64,000 bases of DNA from Kappaphycus alvarezii (lineage: Eukaryota > Rhodophyta > Florideophyceae > Gigartinales > Solieriaceae), in NCBI GenBank assembly GCA_002205965.3, contig NADL03000072.1, positions 366,679-430,678 on the forward strand, read 5' to 3'. Shown in pieces: positions 43,350 through 54,982 of the stretch. The notes under the pieces were generated by a model that saw only the letters and a list, made by a program, of their open reading frames with translations, was not told where the DNA came from and did not search any database. Within the stretch, counting starts at the first letter, position 1; each line of letters starts with the position of its first letter. A program made the position numbers and the translations under genes.

Positions 43350-43724
43350 TTATCTGTATCTGCCGCGCACGAAAACTGGGAAAATCCTACGAGCAGTTTG
43401 ACTTTCATTTAAAAGTGCATTCGCTCCATGCTCTCGATGTGATTCCTCTTGCCCTTGTCCCTCTTCTTGAGTTTTTGAAGTTCCCACTATAGCTCCAAGC
43501 ATAATCATCGTTGATTGAGTTACTGGGTTCCAGAGTGCCCGTCTTGGATCTGCATCGGCTCTTTCCCCCGCAGTAGGAAGCCGTTGGGGATCTTGGATCG
43601 GTGTTTTGTTTGATGATGACATAGACATAGGAGTTATACTAAAATAGATGCGTTCAAAATGTAATGGTCGTTGAAGATGGGGATGTAGATTAAAGTTGGT
43701 GTTGGTGGCGGTTGCCGGTTGCAA
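43350..43724 (-). CDS. Hypothetical ORF
   Basis: This is a 124-residue open frame, polar and Gln/Glu/Ser-rich, with no recognisable domain. It reads in the same direction as the hAT remnant. Sequence from 43740 to 44423 shows no gene; two short palindromes (ctctcgatgattgagag, ctcgcacgtgcgag) lie near 44180-44225. Confidence 0.25.
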   Translation of the reverse strand: MQPATATNTNFNLHPHLQRPLHFERIYFSITPMSMSSSNKTPIQDPQRLPTAGERADADPRRALWNPVTQSTMIMLGAIVGTSKTQEEGQGQEESHREHGANALLNESQTARRIFPVFVRGRYR

Positions 43725-44423
43725 AATTGTAGTACTTCTTCTGTAGCGTGTATTCTGCTGGCGCCGCCCATTTTACTCGGGCCAATTTCGATCTGGAAGG
43801 TCGGGAAAGGGTTTGATAGCCTACATTATTGATGAAAGTGAGCTGCGTAGGTGTTATATTTTAGATAATAATAAATCGTTTCTCCTTCAGACTAAAACCT
43901 CTGAATTTGTTGCGTGATTAAGCACTTTCATATTAAAAGTATGTAAGATACCTTTTCCTACGCTACAGCTTTGTGCCGATTCTACACGTGGAAATTACTT
44001 CTTGCCCAATTTGTAACGTGGAAATGGCCAATAATGCACTACTGTAGCAAGGATTGCTGCATCGAGATCTGGAACCCGTACGCTTCTTGTCAAGTAACCA
44101 AATTGGTGACATTTGACAGTTCTCCACCATATCAAATAATAATTACGTTGTGCCTCTCGCAACGTGTTGCATTACGGTGACTCTCGATGATTGAGAGTAG
44201 TTGAAAAAATCTCGCACGTGCGAGAGTAAGGGGCATTGACGGTAGTATATGTAAATGGTTGACTTTCCATAGTCGATACCATAAAAAAAAGGAATCATCG
44301 GTCTACAACGTAACCAAAACGCCCAAAGCTCTCAGCTTCGCACAACTATTTTTCTTGTAGCCCTTAAGGTATATTGTGCAAATACTGCACAATTTGCAGT
44401 TACAATTTGCTATCGGCCGAACC

Positions 44424-44770
44424 CTGTTCTAGGTGGCACACGTGCTCCATCTGTACTGAAGATTACAGTATGTCCGAAAGTGGCCACGTGGGGGCTTAGT
44501 GACAATTATTCGCTTCCCTGAGGTTTAAACCAGTGCACCCTACTAAACGATTGGACTTATTACAGTGCTGTATGCCAATCCTCCGGACTCCGATCCTGTA
44601 CGCCGGTATGCACCTCAGACCTCCTTTGTCAACAGTAGAATTGTCACCAAACCTGGGTTCCAGGTGACCACGTGTAGTTAATCAAAAAATTGACCGTTTC
44701 AAAATTTGAAATTGTCGGCCGAGTTCGGCTCCTGGGAAGTGGGGATCGGCGGCTGGGAGGGGGAAGTCTT
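44424..44770. repeat. 350-base direct repeat, right copy
   Basis: Same orientation as 39524-39870. The two copies bracket LINE-A, Copia-B' and hAT debris 4.9 kb apart. Their spacing invites a reading as LTRs, but no TG...CA ends, primer site or coding region of their own is evident. Confidence 0.75.
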
Positions 44771-45012
44771 GCACGCCTACAGCAAAATCGCCTTTCGTGT
44801 AGCCAAAGAGAGGTGGAGATGCGAAAGCGAAAAGGTGGGTGTTGACAAAAAGCGGGCGGTGCGCGTTGAGCATGCACAGAATGAAAAGCAGTGACGAAGA
44901 ACGTCAGCGGGAGACGGAGCGGTGCGAACGCGTGCAGCGCCAACAAGGTACCGTGTGGTCCATAGCGTTGAAGGTGCCGCTAAGGGCTAAGCGACTAAGT
45001 TTGAAATGGGAG

Positions 45013-45112
45013 GTTAATTTACTGTGGTAGATATATGGGTTGGTACCCAGTAAATTTGTACCGGAGCGTAGGTACCGTATATTGGCCAAGCCAATTGTGA
45101 AACCGTACAAGT
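45013..45112. repeat. 100-base stem-loop repeat, second copy
   Basis: Second copy of the 9310-9408 repeat, same strand, with only a few substitutions. An open frame of 191 residues on the minus strand (45014-45589) overlaps it; it is Pro/Ser/His-rich, matches nothing I know, and I do not treat it as a gene. Sequence from 45600 to 45990 is otherwise unassigned. Confidence 0.6.
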
Positions 45113-45994
45113 TGCAGCTATGTAACGAAGGGAGTGAGGACTATGCAAAGCGTTTGAAGTTGTCGACGGAGAGCGTTGAATGGCGAAGCAGTTTGTGAGC
45201 GTTTTGTGGGTGATGGGGGTCGCCTTGTGGGTTGCTGGAGCGACGTTGGTAGAATGCGAACCAGCGCAGGAACCAGCAAAGGAGGGTCTTCTACAGTGGC
45301 CATGATGCAATGAGAGGTTAAGGTGGGAAAGTCGCCGATGGTAGATACGAAGCGGCGGATGGCGGGAAGTAGGCTGTAGTGGGAGGGAGGAAGGAGGTGG
45401 GTTCCTGGATTGACGGAAGTATGTCGGCCAGGTGGTCCGGTTGAGCTGGATGACCATGGTATGGTGGACAATGGTGCCAGCCCGAAGGTGGCGAGGTGCT
45501 GGAGGGAGCGAACGGCTAGGTGGCGATGGAGGCCGTGAGGAGAGATGCTCAGCTCGCGGAGTGGTGAAGCTATGGGGGTGGTAGAGCATATTTGTTAGGA
45601 GATCTAAAATTAGGTACTAACAACGGAGGCGGGCAAGATATGTTTGGTGTATATTGCCTCATGTTCGGAGGATTGTGGCGAACAGCCGTCCGTTTACTGT
45701 GGGAACACAGAGGTTGAGTGCGTTTTTGGCCTTGGCATGGAAAGTTGCCAAGTCAGTCACTGCAGACGGCAGGCGTTGCTCACATAACTTTCAAATTAGG
45801 AGCTAGAAGCGAGGAAGGAGGCTGGGGTGATGCAGTTGGTTGAGGTAAAGCAGATCCTGAGAGTTGGCTTCTTGTCGTCTATCGGTTTAGCCGAGAGTTG
45901 TAGCTCCCTAAAGACAGCACTGTTGAGTACGCCCTCTGCAAGCGGTATCATCCGTCATCTGGTCAAAGAAAGCCGCCACGTGCATTGCGCACTA

Positions 45995-46530
45995 CGCCAT
46001 GGTCTCCACCGAACGAGACCAGACATCCAGACAATGGGAAGCAGCGGAGGGACCGAATTTTTTGATGTTACCCTCATGAATCCCCTCGCTCCCTCCAACA
46101 GGAGCGTGAAGGCCTTCAACCCGGTGTCCTCTCTGAATGCGGCGCAAAATGCAAAGCAGAGAAGATATCAATCCTTTATCGCGACCTCCACCAGAGGCAG
46201 GCTCGTGCCTGTGCCAATCTCCACTCTTGGAGGTTGGCACCGGGATGCATGTGCAGTGCTAAATGACGTGGCAAGGAACGTGGCCGTGAGGGCACTGGAG
46301 ACGTACGGAAAGGTTCGGGGGGTTTTGATGCAAAGGCACGCTGCAGCAGCCGTCATGTCCAATGCGGGCTGCTTGATGGCTGGCCTGAAGGTAGCTGTTT
46401 AGGGAGCGTAGTTCCTTCCCTATTACTGTGTCTGCATACCTGTTTGAGTCGATTATGGTTGTCCGGAAAACCATGGGATAGGTCGGATGTATCTTCCAAG
46501 AGTAAAACACCCAAACCTTTCTTCTCTCGC
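45995..46530 (+). mobile_element. LINE-A copy 6, 5'-truncated 3' end
   Basis: It starts at catggtctccaccgaacgag and encodes TRPDIQTMGSSGGTEFFDVT (RLE core) through GCLMAGLKVAV, then stop at 46402, then a sense 3' UTR ending aaacacccaaacctttc. The frame is open throughout. The truncation point lies just before the endonuclease core. Confidence 0.85.
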
Positions 46531-46539
46531 AGTATGTCG

Positions 46540-48130
46540 ACGCGATCCGAAAGAGGTAGTCTAGCTTTCACAACAATTAGCAAAACCTGAAAGGAGGCCT
46601 TTACTTGTTGCAGTTCCGCGGCAGCTTGTATAAATAGGTCCAAAGAAGGCGATTGTTTGATCAAATACTGCCTCCTGAATTCACGGGGCCTTTAGGACTT
46701 GTGACTGGTCAGCGATTGACGGTTGTTGTTCGATTCCCTTCCGAGTGCTTTACTGAAACAGCCTTGCATGGGTTGAACTGTAGCCGAATCAGTTCTCCCG
46801 ACCGACATACCTGTGCGATGTACCAGTGTTGATGACGCCGAAGTGTCAGCTTGATTGACTTAAGTATTGATCCAAAGAGTTGATCCCTAAATGGATCCAA
46901 ATTAATCTAATCGATTCATAATGTTCTTGTCACTGCATGTACTGTACTGTACTGTACAGCAACGCAATTGGCACTGCATGACAAAGCACATGTGCTACAG
47001 GACTGCAGTTCCCTCGCTGTAAACCTGTTAGATACCAGACGAATGCACGGTTTTGAGTACCACGGCTGGATCTATGGGCCACCATATCTTACACTTGGGA
47101 AGTGCCAGGTGTAGGTCCAACCATGTTTCCTCGGGATAGGACAGAATTGCAATAGTTCTCAAGAGACTATTGGCCACACTGTCTGGGACAGTAACTTACT
47201 GTGGGTCGCACATTACAAAAGAAGAGCAGACAGAAAATCAAATTTTTGCAAACCCTCCGAGGATGGCTTGGTTTCCGAATGGCAAAGGTTTAATGCATTT
47301 CTAGTTATAGTTGCGGATCAATTTCTGGCACTCAGAGCGACCCAACGCTTCACTTCGTCCTTCCAACCACCAACCTTCAAGAGCTTGGGACCCGACAACA
47401 GCTCAGATCCTAGCACATCTACTTCGCCGGCGCAACCACCTGGTCCCTTCTTGAGTCCTCCGAACCGGTTCCATCCCACATCCTTACGACACTTAGCGTC
47501 CTGCTCCAGACCATCGTCGTGTTCGCATCATTTAATCTGCGTATGTAATGTCTCAGGCAAAGTCTTCTTCCGCACAAGGTGGAGAGTTTCAATACACAAA
47601 TTCCAACCAAAGTCCAAGTTTCAGACGCAACAAGCTGAACGAAATTCCAGATCTCGTCAAGTAAGAGCTTTGGTGCACTTTGCGCGTCCCATCCTGAAAA
47701 CTTACACTCCACCGTCAAAGATGAGACCACACAAAACTTTATCAACATAACAGCAGACTTGTAATCTAACCTCTTTGTCTTGATCCACTTCACGTGTGCA
47801 GTAGAGTTCTTCTCGATGACCTGGACAAATGTCAGACAGAGGCAAAGATCATCCTGCGCGATGCCTGTGAGCGCCATTTCCTTAATTTTCCGAGAGAGAG
47901 TTCGTACGTCTACAATGTCTCCGCGATCCTCTTTGGCATGTCACACCAGAAATGCAGGCCAAGATTGAAGAGATCCCCGCTGATGATGAACGTCCCTTGA
48001 TCCTTCGTTAGTTGCGCTGGATTCTAGCGTTGCTAGTGTTAAACCCTTGCAAAATCCAAATATTCTTCGAGGTTTATATCCCCTATCACCTTGCGTAGCA
48101 TCCCCTCTGTATCGAAGCATGATGCTTGGA
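46540..48130. other. No gene recognised
   Basis: Several open frames of 60-160 residues occur on both strands (for example 47268-47750 plus and 47419-47877 minus), but none shows a family motif. A tgtac-type microsatellite lies at about 46940-46962. Confidence 0.4.
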
Positions 48131-48135
48131 TCCCA

Positions 48136-51100
48136 GGGGGGAAACGTTTGGGTGTTTTACTGTTGGAAGATATTTCCGACCTATCCCATGGTTTTCCAGA
48201 CAACCGCAATCGACTCAAAAAGGGTATACCTACAGCGTAATGGGGAAGGAACTACGCTTCCTAAAATGCTACCTTCAGGCCAGCCATCAAGCAGGCCGCA
48301 TTGGACATGACGGCTGCTGCAGCGTGCCTTTGCATCAAAACCCCCCGAACCTTTCCGTACGTCTCCAGTGCCCTCACAGCCACGTTTCTTGCCACGTCAT
48401 TTAGCACTGCACATGCATCCGGGTGCCAACCTCCAAGAGTGGAGATTGGCACAGGCACGAGCCTGCCTCTGGTGGAGGTCGCGATAAAGGATTGATATCT
48501 TCTCTGCTTTGCATTTCGCGCCGCATTCAGAGAGGACATTGGGTTGAAGGCCCTTACTCTTCTGTTGGAGGGAGCGAGGGGATTCACGAAGGTAACATCA
48601 AAAAAGTCGGTCCCTCCGCTGCTTCCCATTGCCTGGATGTCTGGTCTCGTGCGGTGGAGACCATGGCGTGGCTCTACAACAGGATGACGAGCAGCTCTTG
48701 CCAGGTCTTTCGCGAGAAGGGTTACTTGGCGATCGTGTCGGTTGATCCTTTGGGCTCCATGCAAGCAGTGCATCAGATGATCGCCATGTACATCGAGTGT
48801 GTCCGGGCAATTCCTTCTCGGGCATGGCGTGCCAGGGTGAAAAAGTGGGACTTGACAGTAGTATTGAAGCCACACCGAGAATTCTCGAGGGTCAATGCTT
48901 GTCTGTAGTCCGGGGCATGGGGGACAATACACCCATTCCTTGGCTCCCGGGAGGGCCATAGACGCGCGAAACGCCTGCCTCCTCGAATCCCCAAGAGGAA
49001 TTCGTTCTTGCACTGCTTCATGGATTGCGTCCGTCAGCGTCTTTTGCGATGGTGTTTTTTGCGAGCAAATTACGCTGAACGGGATAATCCTAGACGGCAG
49101 GCAAGAGGTCGACCATCTCCGATGGGCATCTGCAGCTGCTTCGTATGTTCCTAGTCCTTAATAGGCGTTGGGAGCAAGGTCTTGCAAAGCTTGCTAGATG
49201 ATGAGCTAGAAGCCAAGAACGCCGCAGCCGCGATGTTCTTCGCGGAGGTGAGTCCGATCCCAAGAGATGGTTTTTTCTTGTCCTTTGGTGTGACCGGCAG
49301 CTGGAGTTCTCGGAATACTTCCGAATCCAGTACTCCCCCTGCCAATTTTCGAACACAGTCCTCCATCATCCTGTCGAACTCTTCCGCTCCTTCTCCAGTG
49401 CAAGACGGGGGCACTACCCGCAACAAATAGCCTACTTTGCAAACGCCAAAACAGTTGCGCAGTAGCTGGAATGCCACTTGCCTATTCTCAAGGTCAGCAA
49501 TGGTCTCGAGGAATGGTCTGAGGGATGAGACATGGTTCGTAAAGGACCGTGTGGTGTATTCCTTAGTACCGACGGGGGCGTTCAGGACGGAAGTACCCTC
49601 GCTGTACTCTTGCTTAATCCCGTCTGGGTAGAGACTCTGTGCTGACCCTGGAGGGGCTGTAGGCCACCAGACGGTGCACTTCGGCAGCGACAAGTGCAGT
49701 CCTCGGCTTTCAGCATCCACGGAGCGAAGTACTTCGATGGCTTTGACGAGTTGGTCGTGGCGCCCGATTAATGTACCCGTCATCGTGGTACCACAGTTGA
49801 GTAACAACTTTGCCAAGTCTCTGTTCTCCCCTTCCTCTGAACTGAAGAGTTCTTGTATTTTGAGGATAATAGGGTGCAGCACCAGGTCGAAGAGGAGGCC
49901 TCCAAGATTGTCTCCCTGTTGGGTCCCGCAGACGCTTCTTATTGTGTGACTACCTATCCACAGGAATGCGGGCTCGTTTGCATAGCAATATGAGACCCAA
50001 GGATGTAACTCTGGGAACAGCTGTCTCACCGCGGTCAGAAAAGCGGGTCTGCTGCACATATTAAAAGCGTTCTTGAGATCGACAGTCAATAACCCATATG
50101 CTGGGTTACTGCCGTACTCCTGACGACTCGTCGGATTCCGTGCACGACTGTGTCGGTACCCGACTTTGTGGCGATACCCACTTGGAGAGGTTGGAGGTAG
50201 TCTGCCGCCTTCTCGGACACTCGCTTCATTAAGCAACTACCGACTAACCTGCGCAGCGTCTCCCCAACGGCGATTGGCCTGGGCGACATGTCCTTCTTCG
50301 CCAACGGGGTAAGTGGAGCACCAGCGATCCAAGGAGCGAGAACGGCTGGTGCTTTTCCAGTTGCTAGAACATTAACAAGTCTCGTAAGAGCTGCCAAAAA
50401 GCCTGAATTCCCCGATGAGGATGGACATCTTAGCAATTCTACCAGGTGGCAAGGCTTTAGACCTGAGCCTCCGGGAGAGGATCCTGGTTTAAAAGCCCTG
50501 ATAGCGCCAAGGACTTCGTCTTCAGTGAGCCGTGGAAACTGCAGTTGGTAGAAGATGTTCCCCTGACTGGAGTTGTTTCATCGGGGGCCTGCTGGGGATG
50601 TTTATCGATAAGGGCATCGATTACATCACTGGTAGCTGGTAGAACACCTAGCGAGCGCAAAGCTTGTGCAGCCTTTCCGTATGCACCTTCTTTGGCCAGT
50701 TTTGTCGCCCGTTTTACATTGGCCTGTTGCTGGTCCGAAGTGGACCGAGCTCGTGCGGTGCGGTGTTTGGGCTGGTCGAGTGCTTGCGCCCATAGTGTTC
50801 TGAAGTGCCCCGCGTTCCATAAATCTATTCTTTCCCTCATTTTGTCCGTAATAGAGTGCCACCGGTATTCACTGGAGCAGGAATCTGACGAGTGAATGTT
50901 CGTGAGCATTACTGCTGGGAACAGAAATATTTTTGTGAGCGCCTGAGTTGCTCGTGAATTATCAGCAAGACAAGCGTTCACTGCATCGTCCATCGACTTT
51001 GCATACGTCTCTGCTAGACACCACGGAACTTGGTCGGTATATGCGACATGACTGGGGTGTGAGTTGTGAAGATCTCTTTTAGAGATGGCAGAGACTGTTC

Positions 51101-51787
51101 AGAAAGATCGGGGGTTTGAGACGCGATGTCGGGCCTCTGGTTTGGAGGTGCGGGAGCTGGGTCATCTGAAACCGGTACCGGTGTAATGAAGTCGACCTCC
51201 TCCAAAGGAATGTGCTCCAGGACAACGTGATCCATGCCAGCGATTAAAAACTGTTCCTCCGCCAACTTTCCGCGATTAATTGCTGCTTTTCCTCTCTGAT
51301 CGGGCTGCGAATGACTATACCTCCTAACCAGACAGCCAGCCGACCGTCTTCGTTATTATAGTCCGCAATGACCCTCCAGTGCCAACAAACAGCCTCTGAA
51401 CCGCGGGTTCGTTAAACGAGTATTCTTATAATGGGGGAAGCAGTCTCCAATCGACGATTTGGTGCCAGCAATGTTACGGCGTGCAAACTTGATTTTTCGA
51501 ACGGTTATCTCAGCCAAAAATTTCGAAATTTTAATGATCTCCTGGGAGATCACGCCGGTACGAATCGATCACGATTTGAGCTGGAGGTAGGGCAGCGTGA
51601 CCAAGGTGTGGGAACGGGCCGATCCGGGTGAGAAATCCCTCGAGAGCTGTGGCAAGGCTCCGACGGGGGGTGGATAGACAGAGTGGTAGAGAACTTCCGT
51701 ACCTCGGGTGGAGATAGAGGTAATGAGCGTGATGCGTGCCCAAAGGAATTGCTAGGAAGGAAGTATGTCAGTAAGAAACGGCGGAGA
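48136..51787 (-). mobile_element. LINE-A copy 7, near full-length
   Basis: This is the best copy of the family, about 3.65 kb. The antisense 3' UTR (48136-48260) begins at cccc and has the same terminal sequence as all LINE-A tails. The coding region follows up to about 51265. A shared left boundary with copy 2 at ctccgccgtttcttac (about 51787) suggests the natural 5' end. There is no poly-A tail; the 3' end is TTTCCCC. No clear target duplication was found. Confidence 0.88.
48261..51265 (-). pseudogene. LINE-A protein: RT, zinc knuckle, RLE endonuclease
   Basis: One protein is spread over frames 51014-51265, 50457-50993, 50086-50436, 49151-50236 and 48261-49013. In order: a Pro-rich N-terminus; a helical region (AKEGAYGKAAQALRSLGVLP); RT with APLTPLAKKDMSPRPIAVGE, LLTVDLKNAFN and GTQQGDNLGGLLFDLVLHP; the active site YHDD at 49779-49790, which falls in a neighbouring frame; thumb FGVCKVGYLLRVVP; then in the last frame (250 residues) a zinc knuckle (C64, C69, H76, C83 in CPRRNCPDTLDVHGDHLMHC) and the RLE core RPDI at 123-126 with DV at 139-140. 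This layout is that of R2-like LINEs that nick DNA and prime RT on the nick. It is frameshifted, so not active as read. Confidence 0.85.
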
Positions 51788-52515
51788 CCCCAACGCGGGC
51801 CGCGCGCACACGGTCCGCGCCGCGAGCTGTGCCGTGCGCGCTGAAGCAGCTCAGGTGGGAGAGGGAGGGAAGGGCTTGACGGTTCACAGTGAAGACCAAC
51901 TATTGGTGGGGAAAGATCTAAATGTAGAGCCGTATATGCCCTGTTCGGGCGATCAAGATGGCGAATGTGAGTTGGCCTTTGAGGTTTACGGAAATATGGC
52001 AGATGGTGCCGTTTAGGAGCTGGATCTGAGTGACGGTGAGTTAGAACCGAACGGAAACTTAACAATTCCGAACGACGATATCAAGAGAAATAATTACCAC
52101 TCGATGGAAATGATTCGATGGAGATTGGCCATTCGCAAGGCATTCTCGCTGTTTTCGCTAAGCTTCCACAGCGTGGTGAGGCCATGTGGCGCGTGCTTGG
52201 TTCTACGCTTGGTATCATGAGGATAGCGCTTGTCAAGGCAATAGCAAGAATCGCTGATAATCGAAGGAGGAACTTGGAAAACGCGGAGGCTAACGGAAAA
52301 GCATGGAGGAAGTGGAACGTGCCCTAGCGGAAGAGTACAGTTATCCCGCTAATGAAAGTATAACGGTTGAGGAAAATTGGTTGTCTTGCAAAAACGCCCT
52401 GTATCATTTTTGCTTTATATTTCACTGATTCATGGCCCGTAACAGGCTAATGTTGACGTGGAGCCCATTTTGCCCATAGAAGATGCGAGGAAGAATGAGA
52501 GAGAGAAGTTGATGG
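51788..52515. other. No gene recognised
   Basis: A plus-strand open frame (51765-52016) begins in LINE-A sequence and has no known motif. The following 500 bases could be the lost upstream part of the SET gene, but I find no conserved landmark. Confidence 0.35.
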
Positions 52516-52521
52516 CAAGCG

Positions 52522-53148
52522 GTGAGCGAAAACCCTGTTCCTCGGATTGATTCTTGGTCTTACCAGAGGCTAAAGTTGAGAACGTTGAAAGGATGTTCGT
52601 GCACGACTGGGCAATGCTGCACCTCGGCTTGTACTTGCTGGGAGCACAGCAGAGCGTGCAGCCCGGATTTGTGTGACTGCGACTGCTCCATTTTGCCAGA
52701 CAGGATATCAATACACCGACGGCATTGCCGTAACATTCCCGCTAACACTGCCCTGCATAAGAAGACTTACGTGGGAAGGCCTGATATTCACGGTTTTGGT
52801 CGTTTTGCCGGGGAACTCTTCGAGTGTGGTGACCTTGTTGGGGTGTATAAAGGACAATTAATTGCCACACATGCTGCTGACATGATTGGGAGACTTTATG
52901 ATGCCACTGACCGAACATACCTATTCAACGTAACCGAGTCTCTTGTAATCGATGGCGGATTGCTAGGAATTAAGGCGAAGTTTTCCAATCAGACGAGGCC
53001 AGGGGCTTGTGAGAACTGCGCCAGCAAGTTTGTAAGGGTTCGTGGGATGCATGCGTAGGGGTATTTGCGAGTCGTATAGTGAAGCCAGGGAGGAGTTCCT
53101 GTCTGACTACCGTGTCATTGGGGAAGTCCCACTGTGGGCACGAAACCA
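52522..53148 (+). pseudogene. E(z)/EZH2-like CXC-SET methyltransferase fragment
   Basis: The frame 52522-53058 starts with a Cys-rich CXC (pre-SET) segment, CSCTTGQCCTSACTCWEHSR, then ACSPDLCDCDC, like the end of the E(z) CXC domain (CDPDLC). The SET domain follows: DIHGFGRFAGELFECGDLVG, YKGQLIATHAADMIGRLYD, and TYLFNVTESLVIDG. Where active enzymes have NHS the sequence reads SNQT, so the catalytic His is lost. A one-base shift near 53045 moves the end (EAREEFLSDYRVIGEVPLWA) into the next frame, and LINE-B begins at about 53149. The N-terminal 600 or so residues of the family are missing. E(z) proteins methylate H3K27; this copy almost certainly does not. The wording of the SET core looks fungal to me, at moderate confidence. 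Confidence 0.75.
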
Positions 53149-53985
53149 CCAATGTGTGGTAAATCTTTATGGGTTGTACAATGTCGCACAGAACCGTGCG
53201 GAGGGTATTCATAAATTAACTACGGATGCGGGCGGTGGGTAGAAGCCTGTCGCGCCTGCATTATTTGGAGACTAAATGCAAAACGGGTAACGAAGCCACG
53301 GAGCTCCTGTTGAGGGGAGGAACCGCGACGGAAAGCAGCGAAGGAAGCAAGGCGGCGGAAAAAAACCCTGCCGTCGTCGCCCAAGGCGCCATAGATATCA
53401 ATCCCGAAGGGAGAGGAGGATATCGTTTTGGCTGCAGTGAGTGCCGTAATGACGATTTTTCTCGCGCTCTGCGAGAGTTACGGCAGCGCCTGCGATAACC
53501 GTTCTTGGCGAAATGTGGCGGCGTGCAGAGGGGGGGCAACAGTAACGTCGACAGCGATATCGGTACTGTGAAGCCCGTATCCAGCGGGTATGTAAATGTC
53601 CATTCGTATCGCGGGGGATTCCGAATGCCCAGATGGGTTGGGAACCTGGCAGAGGAGCGGATGTTCGACGAGGGCGACGATCCCAACCTCCTTGTAGTAG
53701 CAGGCAAGAACGTTGCAGAGGATGTGATGACGACGAGTCATTCCCTCTTCGTATTTGCAGGTCAACGCGTGTTGACCACTTGGAACTAAGAAGGGTGCGA
53801 TGTCGGCCGAGCGGCGGGAGCAGACCGGACAGCGAGTAGATCCAGGGAATAGCACGATGCCGAGACGTAGAGCCAAATAATGCAGGCGCGACAGGTTTCT
53901 ACCCGCGGCCCGCATCCGTAGTTAATTTATGAATACCCTCCGCACGGTTCTGTGCAACATTGTACAACCCATAAAGATTTACCAC
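53149..53985 (-). mobile_element. LINE-B fragment with inverted 3' ends
   Basis: On the minus strand, codons from 53866 down to 53270 or so encode LRLGIVLFPGSTRCPVCSRR, GQHALTCKYEEG, RMDIYIPAGYG and STDIAVDVTVAPP: a zinc knuckle followed by an RLE core, as in LINE-A but a different family. Its 3' UTR follows at 53149-53270 (minus). A second 3' UTR in plus orientation is joined to the 5' side at 53868-53985, giving tail-to-tail inverted repeats of about 115 bases. The same gene end is found at 57120-57890. Confidence 0.75.
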
Positions 53986-54039
53986 CACGTCTGACACTTC
54001 TAGCAGGGTGCATCTATACGGAGTTTGGAGAGAAGTGCA

Positions 54040-54095
54040 GAAGCTGTGGGTGTTTTTCTCTTGAAAGATATATCCAATCTATCCCATGGGTTGGT
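54040..54095 (-). repeat. LINE-A 3'-end remnant
   Basis: Antisense terminal LINE-A sequence (gggtgtttttctcttgaaagatatatcc), diverged. It interrupts a LINE-B tail-like block that is uninterrupted at 28345-28430. Confidence 0.6.
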
Positions 54096-54169
54096 GGAGA
54101 GGGAAAGGAGAAAACGGAAACGGGCCTGCGCCTCAGTGACCCTGTATCTACATCGACGGGTAAAGTCAG

Positions 54170-54982
54170 ACAACGAAAAAGGGATTGACCAGTTGTGCCA
54201 ATGCCTTGGAAGGCAACCGTGTTTCGACATGTTACCAAAATAACGTCCCCACACGGCAAAATCGAGATTCCATGATGGAGCAAAATCGCCTAAAGTCTCA
54301 AAGCTTTATTAAATATGAACTACTGTATGTGGCCGAATGAATCTAGAAGAGGAGGAATTTGCGGGTTATTTTAATGTATGGAAGATGTGGTCGGTTGTAG
54401 TAGAGTACCGTGCGATGCTCATCTTCCGTCATTAAATTTTTTCACACAAATGAGGGGCTTCAATGCTTTATCTAAACCTTCCGAAATCCTTTGTCGATGA
54501 AATATTGCATTACATAGAAAATGTTGGCCAGCTAGACTTCGAATTGAATTTGGCATGGATGTGGAATATTGCATATGGACGTTTATGTGGGCCAACAAAA
54601 TGAAGACTTTCCTTAAGATGGCCCGACAGTTCGTGATACTCGCTTTGGCCACACGACAAAACAATGTACTGTACAGTGCTCCACATGGAGGTATTCCCAT
54701 CTTTATCAGATAGAGCACATGCAGCGTAACGGATTGAAGCAATTTGAGTTGACTCCTCCTTTCTTCACAACTCCAGACACTGCTGGTCGACAGAAATGAA
54801 AGATCATGACAGAAAATGAAATACCGTGAAGTTGAAAGAACCGCCATTTTCTGCCCTGCTGGGTCTTTTGGACAGCGAGGGAATAGATGGAGTTCGGGAC
54901 TTGTCCGAGGGTTCGATTTGTGCTAACCGAATGGAACGCTGCCGCGGCCATTATGTCTAATGCGGGATAGTTGCTTACTGGC
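54170..54982. other. Unassigned, ending in a LINE-A scrap
   Basis: No gene is recognised. A 142-residue open frame (54419-54847, minus) has no known motif. The last 45 bases (54938-54982, plus) match the LINE-A C-terminal codons (gccattatgtctaatgcggg) and are cut by the LTR that starts at 54983. Confidence 0.4.

Noticed and set aside
39524..44770. The 350-base repeats as LTRs of one element
   Set aside because: No TG...CA ends, primer-binding site, polypurine tract or coding region belonging to them can be found.
45014..45589. A 191-residue Pro/Ser/His-rich gene on the minus strand
   Set aside because: It overlaps a dispersed stem-loop repeat, has biased composition, and no homologue or motif is visible.
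53478..53915. MRAAGRNLSRLHYLA as the true N-terminus of a LINE-B protein
   Set aside because: These residues come from the antisense of an inverted LINE-B 3' UTR joined at 53868; the other LINE-B copy does not have them.
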